Notes: generated by a model not told the origin, from the sequence alone. A stretch of DNA of 10,803 bases from CSP1-4 sp036559965 (GCA_036559965.1 DATBSD010000064.1:1-10803); one strand, 5' to 3'; numbered from the stretch's first letter, positions 1 to 6,595 are shown. Translations and numbers: made by a program.

Positions 1-400
1 CGTCGAGACGGGCACGCCGGTGACCCTCTTCGGCGACGACTACCCGACGCCGGATGGGACGGCGGTGCGCGACTACGTGCACGTCCTCGACCTCGCCGAC
101 GCGCACCTGGCCGCGCTCGACCTGACCGCCACGATGCCGGCCGGGCTCGAGGTCGCCAATCTCGGCTCGGGCTCGGGCTTCTCGGTCCGCCAGGTCGTCG
201 ATGCCACGTCGGCGGTCGTCGGGCGTCTGGTGCCGGAGACCATCGGCCCCCGCCGGGAGGGCGACCCGCCGACGCTCGTCGCTGCCAACGAGCGCGCGCT
301 CGCGCTGCTCGGGTGGCGGCCGACGCGCGGCACCCTGGCGGAGATGATCGGCTCGGCCTGGGCCTGGCGCCGCGCCAACAGCGGCGGCTACGACCGGTGA
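1..400 (+). CDS. galE: UDP-glucose 4-epimerase, C-terminal part (GalE-type; 5' end outside window)
   Basis: This is the last 132 codons of an NAD-dependent sugar epimerase, read in frame from base 2 and ending at TGA 398-400. The visible part begins in the substrate-binding region. It carries the GalE hallmark GDDYPTPDGT followed by RDYVHVLDLADAHLAAL, then NLGSGSGFSVRQVV and the C-terminal pattern LGWRPTRGTLAEMI...AWAWRR...GY that closes most GalE proteins. The family interconverts UDP-glucose and UDP-galactose in the cytoplasm, feeding cell-surface polysaccharide synthesis. The Rossmann nucleotide-binding motif and the catalytic Y-x-x-x-K lie upstream of the window and cannot be checked. The stop overlaps the GTG start of the next gene in a GTGA tetranucleotide, so the two are probably co-translated. 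Another SDR-type NDP-sugar epimerase is possible, but GalE is the best fit. Confidence 0.88.
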   Translation, partial: VETGTPVTLFGDDYPTPDGTAVRDYVHVLDLADAHLAALDLTATMPAGLEVANLGSGSGFSVRQVVDATSAVVGRLVPETIGPRREGDPPTLVAANERALALLGWRPTRGTLAEMIGSAWAWRRANSGGYDR

Positions 401-1113
401 CCGCGGGGCCGGCCGCCGAGCTGGCCGACGCGCGGACGGTCGACTTCCCGCTGCGCGGCGAGTGGGTCGCCATCCATACGCCCGCCGATCGCATCCCGAG
501 CCACGGCACGGACATGCTCGGGCAGCGATACGCCTTCGACCTCATCCGCTTCGACGGCCGCAAGGGCGGGCGGTACTACCCCGGCAGCACAGCCCGTCTG
601 CTCCTGTTCGGCGTTCGAACGCGTGACTGTCACGGCTGGGGCGAGCCGATCCACGCCCCGCTCGGCGGTGAGGTCATCGTCGCCAGCGACGGCCTGCCTG
701 AACGCGAGCGGATCCATCCGCTGCGCGAGCTGGCCCTCGTGCTGCGGACCGCGGTCACGTTCCGACCCACGGCCGACGGCCTGCGGCGGGTCCTGGGCAA
801 CCACGTCATCCTCCGCCACGAGGACGTCTACGCGCTCTTTGCCCACCTGACCACCGGGTCGGTGGCCGTGTCTGTCGGCCAGCAGGTCGTCGTCGGTGAT
901 GTCCTCGGACGCGTCGGCCACACCGGCAACTCGACCGCGCCGCACCTGCACTTCCAGCTCATGGACGGCTCCGATCCGCGGACGGCGGCGGGTGTGCCAT
1001 GCGCGTTCCGCGCCTGCGAGGTCGAGCAGGTCGGCGCCTGGTCGCGCGTCGAGAACGCGGTCCCTCGAAGCGACGAACGCATTCGCGGAGTGACAGATCC
1101 CGATCGTTCGTGA
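397..1113 (+). CDS. M23 family (LytM-type) metallopeptidase
   Basis: The predicted protein is 238 aa, starting at GTG 397, which overlaps the upstream TGA (GTGA). An in-frame ATG at 313 lies deep inside the epimerase gene and is unlikely. M23 enzymes are zinc peptidases that usually cut peptidoglycan cross-bridges. Visible motifs are S35-H36-G37-T38 with D39, then QRYAFDL (D48); the IHAPLGGEV segment near 85-93; GNHVILRHEDVYALFAHL at 134-151, with H150 as the likely catalytic histidine; and GHTGNSTAPHLHFQL at 174-188, with the H183-x-H185 metal-binding pair. The first ligand pair differs from the usual H-x-G-x-D spacing: the aspartate is either 3 or 12 residues after H36. No signal peptide or membrane segment is visible, so the protein would need a non-classical route outside, or it acts in the cytoplasm on something else. 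The family call is firm; the substrate is unknown. Confidence 0.85.
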   Translation: MTAGPAAELADARTVDFPLRGEWVAIHTPADRIPSHGTDMLGQRYAFDLIRFDGRKGGRYYPGSTARLLLFGVRTRDCHGWGEPIHAPLGGEVIVASDGLPERERIHPLRELALVLRTAVTFRPTADGLRRVLGNHVILRHEDVYALFAHLTTGSVAVSVGQQVVVGDVLGRVGHTGNSTAPHLHFQLMDGSDPRTAAGVPCAFRACEVEQVGAWSRVENAVPRSDERIRGVTDPDRS

Positions 1114-1120
1114 CAAACAC

Positions 1121-1137
1121 GGCCGGATGCGTCGGCC
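1121..1137 (-). terminator. Weak terminator-like hairpin between convergent genes
   Basis: GGCCG (1121-1125) pairs with CGGCC (1133-1137) and a G-T wobble can close a sixth pair. It sits between the M23 stop (1113) and the permease stop (1162), where the two transcripts converge. Read on the minus strand the stem is followed by GTGTTTGT, a poor but T-enriched tract. On the plus strand no T run follows. It could end the minus-strand transporter operon. The stem is short, so this is tentative. Confidence 0.3.
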
Positions 1138-1161
1138 TCGCAACGACATGGCGGAGGCTCC

Positions 1162-1950
1162 CTACCCAGTTTGGTCGGCGCGCTCCCACCAGGCGACGGT
1201 CGCCACCAGCCCGGCCACGGCGACGAGCATGAGCATGACCACCGCGACCGGCGAGACCGGCTCCACCTGGACGCCGCCGGCCCCGGCCAGGATGGCCGGT
1301 ACCGACCAGGGGAACCACGCCCCCCAACCGAGCACGGCCAGGATCTGGGCGACGGCGACCACGGCGACCGCCCAGGCCAGCCCCGCGAGGTAGCCACGCC
1401 CGACGCTGGCGAAGCAGGCCGTCCAGGCCTGGAGCGCGATGGTCAGGACGACGGCGGAGGCGATGAGGGCCGTCGTGCTCAAGATGTCCGCGCGCCCAAG
1501 GTCGGGCAACCCAAGCAGGACACCGATGACAAGCGCCAGTGCCATGACCCAGATCGAGATCGACACCGCCCACGCCGCGACGACGATCGCCTTGGCCGCG
1601 ACGATGGTCCGGCGTGTGGTCGGGCTGGCCAGCAGACCGCGCACGGTGCGGTCGGCGAACTCGCGGCCGAAGACCCAGGCGGTCAGGAACGCGAAGAGGA
1701 CCGCCCCAGCCACCGTCATCGCCTGCCCGAGCATGTCGAGGTAGGTCGGCCAGTCGGCTGTACCGGCCGTGAGCTGCGCCTTGGCGCCAAGGAGGCCAAG
1801 CGACCGGGCGCGTTCCGGATCCTCGAGGATGATCATGAACAGGCCCAACACGAGCGGCATGAGCGTGAAACCCGCGGCCAGGGCCCAGGGCACGCGCGAT
1901 CGACGAGCCTTGAGGAGTTCCGTTGCGACGGCCGCCCCGATGGCGCTCAC
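1162..1950 (-). CDS. ABC-2 type transporter permease
   Basis: This is a 262-aa integral membrane protein with about six hydrophobic segments, near residues 21-42, 77-95, 118-145, 155-180, 184-206 and 234-252. After the second segment comes the motif WVFGREFADRTVRGLLASP (92-110). This is the typical cytoplasmic loop of ABC-2 permeases that pair with BcrA/NatA-type ATPases, for example in antibiotic-resistance and bacteriocin-immunity exporters. The start is GTG 1950, whose codon overlaps the TGA of the upstream ATPase gene (GTGA on the minus strand), so the two subunits are translationally coupled and almost certainly form one exporter. There is no extracellular domain and no second permease gene in the unit, so a permease homodimer with an ATPase dimer is the likely assembly. 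The substrate cannot be read from the sequence. Confidence 0.88.
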   Translation of the reverse strand: MSAIGAAVATELLKARRSRVPWALAAGFTLMPLVLGLFMIILEDPERARSLGLLGAKAQLTAGTADWPTYLDMLGQAMTVAGAVLFAFLTAWVFGREFADRTVRGLLASPTTRRTIVAAKAIVVAAWAVSISIWVMALALVIGVLLGLPDLGRADILSTTALIASAVVLTIALQAWTACFASVGRGYLAGLAWAVAVVAVAQILAVLGWGAWFPWSVPAILAGAGGVQVEPVSPVAVVMLMLVAVAGLVATVAWWERADQTG

Positions 1951-2885
1951 GCGCTCGGCTCCGAGCCACCGGTCAGGCGCATGAAGTGATCCTCGAGCGA
2001 TTCGCGGGCGAGCGCGAGGTGGGTCGGCGCCGCGTCGGCGGCCACGAGGATGCGGGCGACCTCGTCGGGCGCGTCGAGCGCCCGAGCATCGCGAAGCTCG
2101 AGGCGCACGCCCCCGTCCGTGGCCACGCCCTCCGGCGAGAAGCCCGCCGCCCGGAGGGCGATCAGGGCGGCATCGGGGTCGCGCACGCCGACCTCGAGGT
2201 GCCGGTCGCGGTGCGCTTCGAGGGCCTGGCTGTCGAGCTCCTCGAGCAGCCGGCCACGATGGACGATGGCGACCCGCGTCGCAAGGCGGTCGACCTCGGC
2301 CAGGATGTGGCTCGACATGAAGACCGTCACGCCGTGTTCACGGGCAAGGGTGCCGAGCAGCTCGCGGACCTCGATCACGCCGGCCGGGTCGAGGCCGTTG
2401 GCCGGCTCGTCGAGCACGAGCAGCTCCGGGTCGTGCACCATGGCGCGCGCGAGGGCGAGCCGCTGCAGGTTGCCGAGCGAGAGGGCACCGGCGCGACGAT
2501 CGGCGTACTCGATCAGGGCGAGGCGCTCGATCATCCGGTCGGCCGCACCGGCATCCGAGACCCGGGCCAGGCGGCAGGCGACCGTCAGGTTCTCGCGCAC
2601 CGTCAGCTCCGGGTACGCCGTCGCGGTCTCGACCAGGTAGCCGACCCGTCGCCAGACGTCGATGGCGCCGGCTTCGACGCGCTGATCGAAGAGCTCGGCG
2701 TGGCCTGCCGTCGGGCGGATCATGCCGAGCAGCATGCGGATGGTCGTCGACTTGCCGGCGCCGTTCAATCCGAGGAAGGCGTAGATCTCGCCGCGCGAGA
2801 CGCGCAGGTCGACGCCATCGACCGCCAGCACGTCCCGGCCGTAGCGCTTCGATAGCCCGCTCGTGAGCACGACCTGGTCGCTCAC
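1947..2885 (-). CDS. ABC transporter ATP-binding protein (BcrA-like)
   Basis: The predicted protein is 312 aa from GTG 2885. Key motifs are Walker A GLNGAGKST (39-47, with Leu where Pro is usual), the Q-loop region YLVETATAYPELTVRENL (83-100, with Glu in place of the usual Gln), signature LSLGNLQRL (135-143), Walker B LLVLDEP (155-161), D-loop NGLDP (163-167) and H-loop MSSHIL around H193. The SLGN-type signature, rather than SGGQ, is characteristic of the bacitracin-exporter (BcrA) branch. About 90 C-terminal residues beyond the nucleotide-binding domain match the regulatory tail common in that branch. A longer in-frame reading upstream runs through the MFS gene and is not credible: GTG 2885 has a TAGGTGG ribosome-binding site 7 bases upstream and the first residues lead straight into the ABC fold. 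The gene lies 11 bases after the MFS stop and is coupled to the permease. Confidence 0.92.
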   Translation of the reverse strand: MSDQVVLTSGLSKRYGRDVLAVDGVDLRVSRGEIYAFLGLNGAGKSTTIRMLLGMIRPTAGHAELFDQRVEAGAIDVWRRVGYLVETATAYPELTVRENLTVACRLARVSDAGAADRMIERLALIEYADRRAGALSLGNLQRLALARAMVHDPELLVLDEPANGLDPAGVIEVRELLGTLAREHGVTVFMSSHILAEVDRLATRVAIVHRGRLLEELDSQALEAHRDRHLEVGVRDPDAALIALRAAGFSPEGVATDGGVRLELRDARALDAPDEVARILVAADAAPTHLALARESLEDHFMRLTGGSEPSA

Positions 2886-2892
2886 CGCCGGA

Positions 2893-2899
2893 CCACCTA
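2893..2899 (-). promoter_or_regulatory. Ribosome-binding site deciding the ABC ATPase start
   Basis: On the minus strand TAGGTGG ends 7 bases before GTG 2885. It overlaps the TAG stop of the MFS gene, so terminating ribosomes would be placed directly at the next start. It supports the short 312-aa reading of the ATPase. It is one of the few recognisable Shine-Dalgarno sequences in this window. Confidence 0.55.
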
Positions 2900-4294
2900 G
2901 CCGCGCGGCTCCAGTGGCGCGGTCATCGGCGCCAGACGCTCGGGCGGGACGACCGGGGCGAGGTCGTCGGCGTCGGTGGGGACGATCTCGCCCCATCGAT
3001 CCGACACGGGCCTGATGAGCCAGTAGCCGACGAGCATCGTGACGATGAGGGTCAGGACGGCGACCTGGTAGGCGCCCGTCCCCATGCTGTCGAAAAGCAT
3101 CCAGACGAGCAGGCCGTAGATCGACTGACCGACGACCTGCGAGCCCTTGCCCACGAGCCCGTAGAGGCCGAAGAACTCGCCCAGCTTGGCCGGTGGCGAG
3201 AGCCGGATCATGAACACGCGGTCGGCCACCTGGACGCCGCCCAGGCCGCTGCCGACGATGGCGCCGGCGATGAGGAACAGGATGATGCCCACCGGCACGC
3301 CCGGGATAGGCGCCTCGGTCGAGCCGCCGAGCCCGATGGCGATGCCCCCCAGGATCAGCCCGACGGCCCACGATGCGAGCACCCAGAGCAGCGTGCGCTT
3401 GGGCCCGAAGCGATCGACCAGCCGGCCCCACACGAAGCTGGCCACGATGGCGACGACGGTCAGCATCACCGAGACATACAGGAACTGCGACGTCGTCATG
3501 TCCATCGCCCGGACGGCGATGACGCTCATGACGACGATGATCGTGTTGACCGCGTCGCTGTAGAAGAACCGCGCGACGAGGAAGCGCAGCAGGCCCGGGA
3601 TCTCGCGTGCGTCACGGATCGACTGTGGCAGCTGGCCCATGGCGCCGGGCACATCGCGGACGTGGAAGCGCTCGTCGCTCGTCGGGCGCTCGCGGACGAT
3701 GAGGAAGATGGGCACCGCGAAGACCGCGAACAGGACGCCGGCGACGAGGAAGATGAGGTCGACATCGACGGCCGCCGCCGCCAGCAACAGGCCGACGGTG
3801 ATGGTGCCCATGTAGCCGACCCCGACACCGATGCCCGACAGTCGGCCGCGAGTCGCGGGCAAGCTGACGGTCTTGAGCGTGGCGTCGTAGAAGATGAGCG
3901 CCGCCTGGTAGGCGAAGTTGGCGATCGTGAACAGGATCGCCCCGACGACCGCCGGCGTGAAACCGATGATCGACGAGGGCACGATGACGAGGACGGTGAA
4001 GAAGAGCAGGAACGGCAGGCGACGGCCGCCACGGTCGCTCATGGCGCCGAGGACCGGCGAGACGAGCGCGTTGAGCCCGACGCTGACGATCACCGCGGCG
4101 CTGAACAGCGCCTGGCCGTTGGCCTCGCCCAGCTGGTCGGGTTCGGTCAACCAGATGCCCATGGCCGTCGAAACGACGGCGTAGCTGAAGATCGTGTTCG
4201 CGAAGTCGTAGAGCGACCAGGCGACCGGGACACGCGCACGGCCGCTCGGCGTCAGGCGCCCCAGGTCGAACCGGCGGCCGGTGCCGCTCGTCAT
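2897..4294 (-). CDS. MFS transporter, UMF1/Atg22-like family
   Basis: The predicted protein is 465 aa from ATG 4294, with about 12 hydrophobic segments. The N-terminal AWSLYDFANTIFSYAV (25-40) is the signature opening of the Atg22-like/UMF1 branch of the major facilitator superfamily. It is followed by the MFS loop motif LVSPVLGAMSDRGGRR (77-92), the segment TRGRLSGIGVGVGYMGTI and FFYSDAVNTII, both typical of this family. The fungal relative exports amino acids from the vacuole; bacterial members are poorly characterised, so substrate and direction are unknown. An alternative in-frame GTG at 4318 would add eight residues (VTAASEPA). Neither start has a strong Shine-Dalgarno sequence. Further upstream in-frame reading goes through a 19-bp tandem repeat and is non-coding. 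This is the first gene of the minus-strand unit, just ahead of the ABC exporter, and seems to share its promoter. Confidence 0.9.
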   Translation of the reverse strand: MTSGTGRRFDLGRLTPSGRARVPVAWSLYDFANTIFSYAVVSTAMGIWLTEPDQLGEANGQALFSAAVIVSVGLNALVSPVLGAMSDRGGRRLPFLLFFTVLVIVPSSIIGFTPAVVGAILFTIANFAYQAALIFYDATLKTVSLPATRGRLSGIGVGVGYMGTITVGLLLAAAAVDVDLIFLVAGVLFAVFAVPIFLIVRERPTSDERFHVRDVPGAMGQLPQSIRDAREIPGLLRFLVARFFYSDAVNTIIVVMSVIAVRAMDMTTSQFLYVSVMLTVVAIVASFVWGRLVDRFGPKRTLLWVLASWAVGLILGGIAIGLGGSTEAPIPGVPVGIILFLIAGAIVGSGLGGVQVADRVFMIRLSPPAKLGEFFGLYGLVGKGSQVVGQSIYGLLVWMLFDSMGTGAYQVAVLTLIVTMLVGYWLIRPVSDRWGEIVPTDADDLAPVVPPERLAPMTAPLEPRG

Positions 4295-4346
4295 CGCTGG
4301 CTCGGAGGCTGCGGTCACGCCCGCCGCGGTCTGCGCATCGGGCCCG

Positions 4347-4352
4347 ATGATA
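4347..4352 (-). promoter_or_regulatory. Probable -10 box of the MFS-ABC operon
   Basis: TATCAT on the minus strand matches TATAAT at five of six positions and stands out in very GC-rich surroundings. Transcription would start near base 4340, giving a leader of about 22 bases to GTG 4318 or 46 bases to ATG 4294. At the matching -35 distance (about 4370-4375) the sequence is CGATGG, not a consensus box, and it lies inside the first copy of the 19-bp tandem repeat. An activator, or a sigma factor with a different -35 preference, is therefore plausible. Confidence 0.45.
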
Positions 4353-4362
4353 CGGGCGCGGG

Positions 4363-4446
4363 TCGGCCGCCATCGGCCCCTTCGGCCGCCATCGGCCCCT
4401 TCGGCCGCGGTCGGCCCCTTCGGCCGCCATCGCCCGTTCGGCCCTA
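4363..4446. repeat. 19-bp tandem repeat, four copies plus a partial, with internal dyads
   Basis: Copies lie at 4363-4381 and 4382-4400 (identical, tcggccgccatcggcccct), 4401-4419 (two changes) and 4420-4437 (one base shorter, one change), followed by a partial at 4438-4446. Each copy contains GGCCG-N4-CGGCC, a perfect 5-bp inverted repeat. In copy 3 the N4 loop changes from CCAT to CGGT while both arms are kept; in copy 4 the right arm is imperfect. The 19-bp unit is not a multiple of three, so an encoded peptide repeat is unlikely. The array starts 11 bases upstream of the minus-strand -10 box and covers its -35 and upstream region. That is consistent with a repeated regulator-binding site, but slippage-derived repeats are an alternative. 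Confidence 0.75.
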
Positions 4447-4810
4447 GGCCAGCCGCTTCGGTTGCGAGCAGCGCGCCTTCGCCTCGCGACGCCACCGTGA
4501 CACCGGGAGTGCCACGAATACGGCAGATCGTACTGACGTGGATCGGGTCCGGGTCCTCGGAGCATCTTGACGCGCGCGATGTCACGGGGTGTAGCACATC
4601 GACGTACGAGATGGGCACCGCCCTGATCGACGCGGACTCGGCCGGTGAACAGCCGTACCGGCGACACCAGATGTGACATCGCAGCGACCAAGGCCGACCT
4701 CGGGCGCCCCGCCCCGGCCCGTACCGGGAAGGGCAACCCGGCAGCGACGCGTGCTGCCTTGGCCCGGGCGCCGAACCGTGCTGTGCGCCCCGTTGCGGCG
4801 AGATGGCGGG
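4447..4810. other. Divergent intergenic region, no credible gene
   Basis: This stretch separates the minus-strand transporter unit from the plus-strand glucosylglycerate operon. Its composition is more even than the genes and no reading frame has a plausible start, codon bias or family match. It does contain short symmetries: GCCGGT (4641-4646) with ACCGGC (4657-4662), GATGT-G-ACATC (4670-4680), the palindrome GGGCGCCC (4702-4709) and a CCCGG/CCGGG hairpin (4713-4728). A TTGACG at 4567-4572 resembles a -35 box, but the nearest -10 candidate (TAGCAC, 4592-4597) is weak and 19 bases away. The region probably carries control sites for both directions. No tRNA or riboswitch fold was recognised. 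Confidence 0.5.
4577..4601. promoter_or_regulatory. Operator-like inverted repeat CGATGT-N13-ACATCG
   Basis: Six-base arms (4577-4582 and 4596-4601) flank a 13-base spacer. The same half-site ACATCG occurs again at 4676-4681, within the 11-base symmetric element GATGT-G-ACATC. CGATGTCAC (4577-4585) is the exact reverse complement of 4673-4681. Repeated half-sites in a divergent promoter region suggest a dimeric regulator, but arms this short can arise by chance. Confidence 0.3.
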
Positions 4811-4816
4811 TAGGAT
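4811..4816 (+). promoter_or_regulatory. Candidate -10 box for a leaderless transcript
   Basis: TAGGAT fits the TAnnnT pattern and ends 7 bases before GTG 4824. That spacing would place the transcription start at or next to the G of the start codon, as in leaderless transcripts of many high-GC bacteria. No good -35 is seen at 16-18 bases (a TTGCGG at 4793-4798 is too close). It is a weak call on its own, but it favours GTG 4824 over ATG 4803, which lies upstream of this box. Confidence 0.35.
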
Positions 4817-4823
4817 GGGCCGC

Positions 4824-5528
4824 GTGCAGGCGACCGAGTCGACCGACCTCGCCGATCCCCTGGGCTGGCGACCGACGGAACCCCTGGCCAAGAGCCGCCC
4901 ATCGGAGATCCGCGACCCCATCCTCGAGCCACGCTGGCGGGGCCGGCGCGTGCTCCTCCACTACGACATCGAGCGCGATGGACGAGACGCCGATCCGTGG
5001 ATCCGACTCATCGACGAGCGGGGCGAGGATGCCACCGACGCCGAGCCCAGCGTCGTCCGGGCGCTGGCGACGGCCATCCTGTGCATCGATGCCGTCATCG
5101 ACGGCTACCTCACGCCGGAGGCGACGCGGTCCGGCGAAGGCGCCCTGACGACCCCGGACATCCAGACGTCGCGCTTCGGGACGTTCTTCCGCGCGCCGGA
5201 CCTCGACGTGGCGGCGCCCATCGAGACCGACGACGAGGCCCCGACGATGGTCGCCTTCGTGGCCATCGATCTGCTGCGCATCGACGGCCAGAGCCTGCTC
5301 GACGTCCCGCTCCTGGAGCGTAAGCGCATCCTCGACGGGCTCATCCGCCAGGATCAGCTCGTCCGCGTCACGCCGTATACGCGGCCGCCCATCCGCTCGT
5401 GGCTCACGACCTGGAAGGCGGCCGGCTTCGAGGGTGCCGTCGTCAAGGCCGCCAACAGCCGCTACGTGCCGTCGTCGATCACCGACCAGTGGACGGTCGT
5501 GACCAAGCTCAGCGCCGTCAAGTCGTGA
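4824..5528 (+). CDS. Degenerate ATP-dependent DNA-ligase-like adenylation domain protein
   Basis: The predicted protein is 234 aa from GTG 4824 (241 aa if ATG 4803 is used). The motif order matches the nucleotidyltransferase core of ATP-dependent DNA ligases such as LigD. The motif I region is LEPRWRGRR (34-42), where active ligases have E-x-K-x-D-G-x-R. The motif III region is IDGYL (92-96), where D-G-E is usual. Motif IIIa is FVAIDLLRIDGQSLLDVPL (145-163). Motif IV FEGAVVKA (202-209) and the motif V-like DQWTVVTKL (221-229) are well kept. The AMP-accepting lysine is therefore Arg37 and the motif III glutamate is Tyr95, so ligase activity is unlikely. No OB-fold domain follows. It leads the operon and its TGA overlaps the next GTG (GTGA). 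It may bind a nucleotide or nucleic acid as a pseudoenzyme; the function is unknown. Confidence 0.72.
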   Translation: MQATESTDLADPLGWRPTEPLAKSRPSEIRDPILEPRWRGRRVLLHYDIERDGRDADPWIRLIDERGEDATDAEPSVVRALATAILCIDAVIDGYLTPEATRSGEGALTTPDIQTSRFGTFFRAPDLDVAAPIETDDEAPTMVAFVAIDLLRIDGQSLLDVPLLERKRILDGLIRQDQLVRVTPYTRPPIRSWLTTWKAAGFEGAVVKAANSRYVPSSITDQWTVVTKLSAVKS

Positions 5529-6595
5529 CCGCGACGGTGGCGACGCGCGATCCGGCCACGAACCTGGCGATCGCCGTCCGGCGCGCCCGGATCTCGGACA
5601 AGGCCGCGGTCCTCGCCTTCGCGAGCCGGACCTTCGATGGCTGGGACTACATCCCGGGGGTCTGGGACGACTGGGTCGCGGCCTCCGATGGCGTGCTGCT
5701 GGTGGCCACCGGCCAGGACGACGACCGACCCATCGCCATCACGAGGGTCACCATCCTGAGCGACACCGAGGGCTGGCTCGAGGGCATCCGAGTCGATCCC
5801 TCGGTGCGCGGCCAGGGCGTCGCCACGAACCTCCAGATCGCCGAGCTCGCCTGGGGCCAGGCGCACGGGCTGCAGGTCATCCGCTACCTGACCGGGCACA
5901 CGAACGAGGGCTCGCTCAAGCTCGGCGCTCACCATGGCTTCGCGGTCTCCGGCGCACGCCGCTACCACGGGCGGCCGGACGACGACGATGGCCCCGTTGC
6001 GGGCCGGTCGGACCGCCCTGCGACGCTCGACGAGCTTGATCGACAGGGCATGCTCCTGCCGACCGATGCCTCGCCCGAGGTCATCGCGTCGGCCTGGCGG
6101 GTGGTCGACACGGACGCCACGTTCGCGCGCGCGGACCGGCTCTACGAGCACCGGCCGTGGGCGCTGCAACGGCTCGACGAGCGGCGCTTCGCCGCCCACG
6201 TCCGGGCCGGCGAGGTGCTCCGCGACGCGTCCGGATCGGCCGTCGGCATCATGCCCCGCATGACGGCCATGGCCGAGGACGACCGACCGCACCTGGCCAT
6301 CCTGGCAGGCGACGGCCTGGCCACCCTGCGGCTCGTGCTGGCGGCCGAAACGGCATCTGGCGGCGGTATCGCGGTCCGCCTGCCGGACCCCGACCCGCCG
6401 ATGCTCGCCGACCAGCGGGTGGTCGACGCCTGGGCGGCGGCCGGCCTGGCACCCAGGGCCTGGTCCCAACTCATCCTCGCGCGCGTGCTCGCGCCCGATG
6501 AGACGCTCCCGACGCCCGAGCCCGACGGCGCCCTGGTGCTCCGTGATCGACCCGAGCGCGTGGCCATGGCGCCGGCCATCGGGAGCGATCGATGA
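5525..6595 (+). CDS. GNAT family N-acetyltransferase
   Basis: The predicted protein is 356 aa, starting at GTG 5525 inside the upstream stop (GTGA). The first half, about residues 16-150, is a GNAT domain: an N-terminal VRRARISDKAAVLAFA helix, the substrate-loop region, then motif A GIRVDPSVRGQGVATNLQ (87-104) with the R-G-Q-G-V-A pyrophosphate-binding loop for acetyl-CoA, and NEGSLKLGAHHGF, the usual motif B region. The second half (about 190-335) looks like a diverged second acetyltransferase-type fold without a clear acetyl-CoA loop, as in two-domain GNAT proteins. The substrate cannot be deduced. It ends in an ATGA overlap with the glycosyltransferase gene, so it is translated with the glucosylglycerate module and might modify a protein or metabolite of that pathway. 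That link is inferred from position only. Confidence 0.85.
   Translation: MTATVATRDPATNLAIAVRRARISDKAAVLAFASRTFDGWDYIPGVWDDWVAASDGVLLVATGQDDDRPIAITRVTILSDTEGWLEGIRVDPSVRGQGVATNLQIAELAWGQAHGLQVIRYLTGHTNEGSLKLGAHHGFAVSGARRYHGRPDDDDGPVAGRSDRPATLDELDRQGMLLPTDASPEVIASAWRVVDTDATFARADRLYEHRPWALQRLDERRFAAHVRAGEVLRDASGSAVGIMPRMTAMAEDDRPHLAILAGDGLATLRLVLAAETASGGGIAVRLPDPDPPMLADQRVVDAWAAAGLAPRAWSQLILARVLAPDETLPTPEPDGALVLRDRPERVAMAPAIGSDR

Noticed and set aside
1114..1161. Small gene between the M23 and permease genes
   Set aside because: Only 48 bases separate the two stops and they contain a hairpin; there is no room for a credible gene.
2886..3431. Longer ABC ATPase reading from position 3431
   Set aside because: It overlaps the MFS gene out of frame; GTG 2885 with a proper ribosome-binding site gives the normal family N-terminus.
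4363..4446. Possible CRISPR array
   Set aside because: The 19-bp units are directly adjacent with no spacers, are GC-rich and short, and no cas genes are present; it is a tandem repeat.
4567..4597. TTGACG / TAGCAC as a standard promoter for the plus-strand operon
   Set aside because: The -10 matches only half of the consensus, the 19-base spacing is long, and it would leave a leader of more than 200 bases; it is noted only in the intergenic description.
4295..4921. N-terminal extension of the MFS protein through the repeat region
   Set aside because: The extension passes through a repeat whose 19-bp unit is not a multiple of three, has no transporter-like residues, and is separated from the gene by a good -10 box; family members begin close to the AWSLYDFAN motif.
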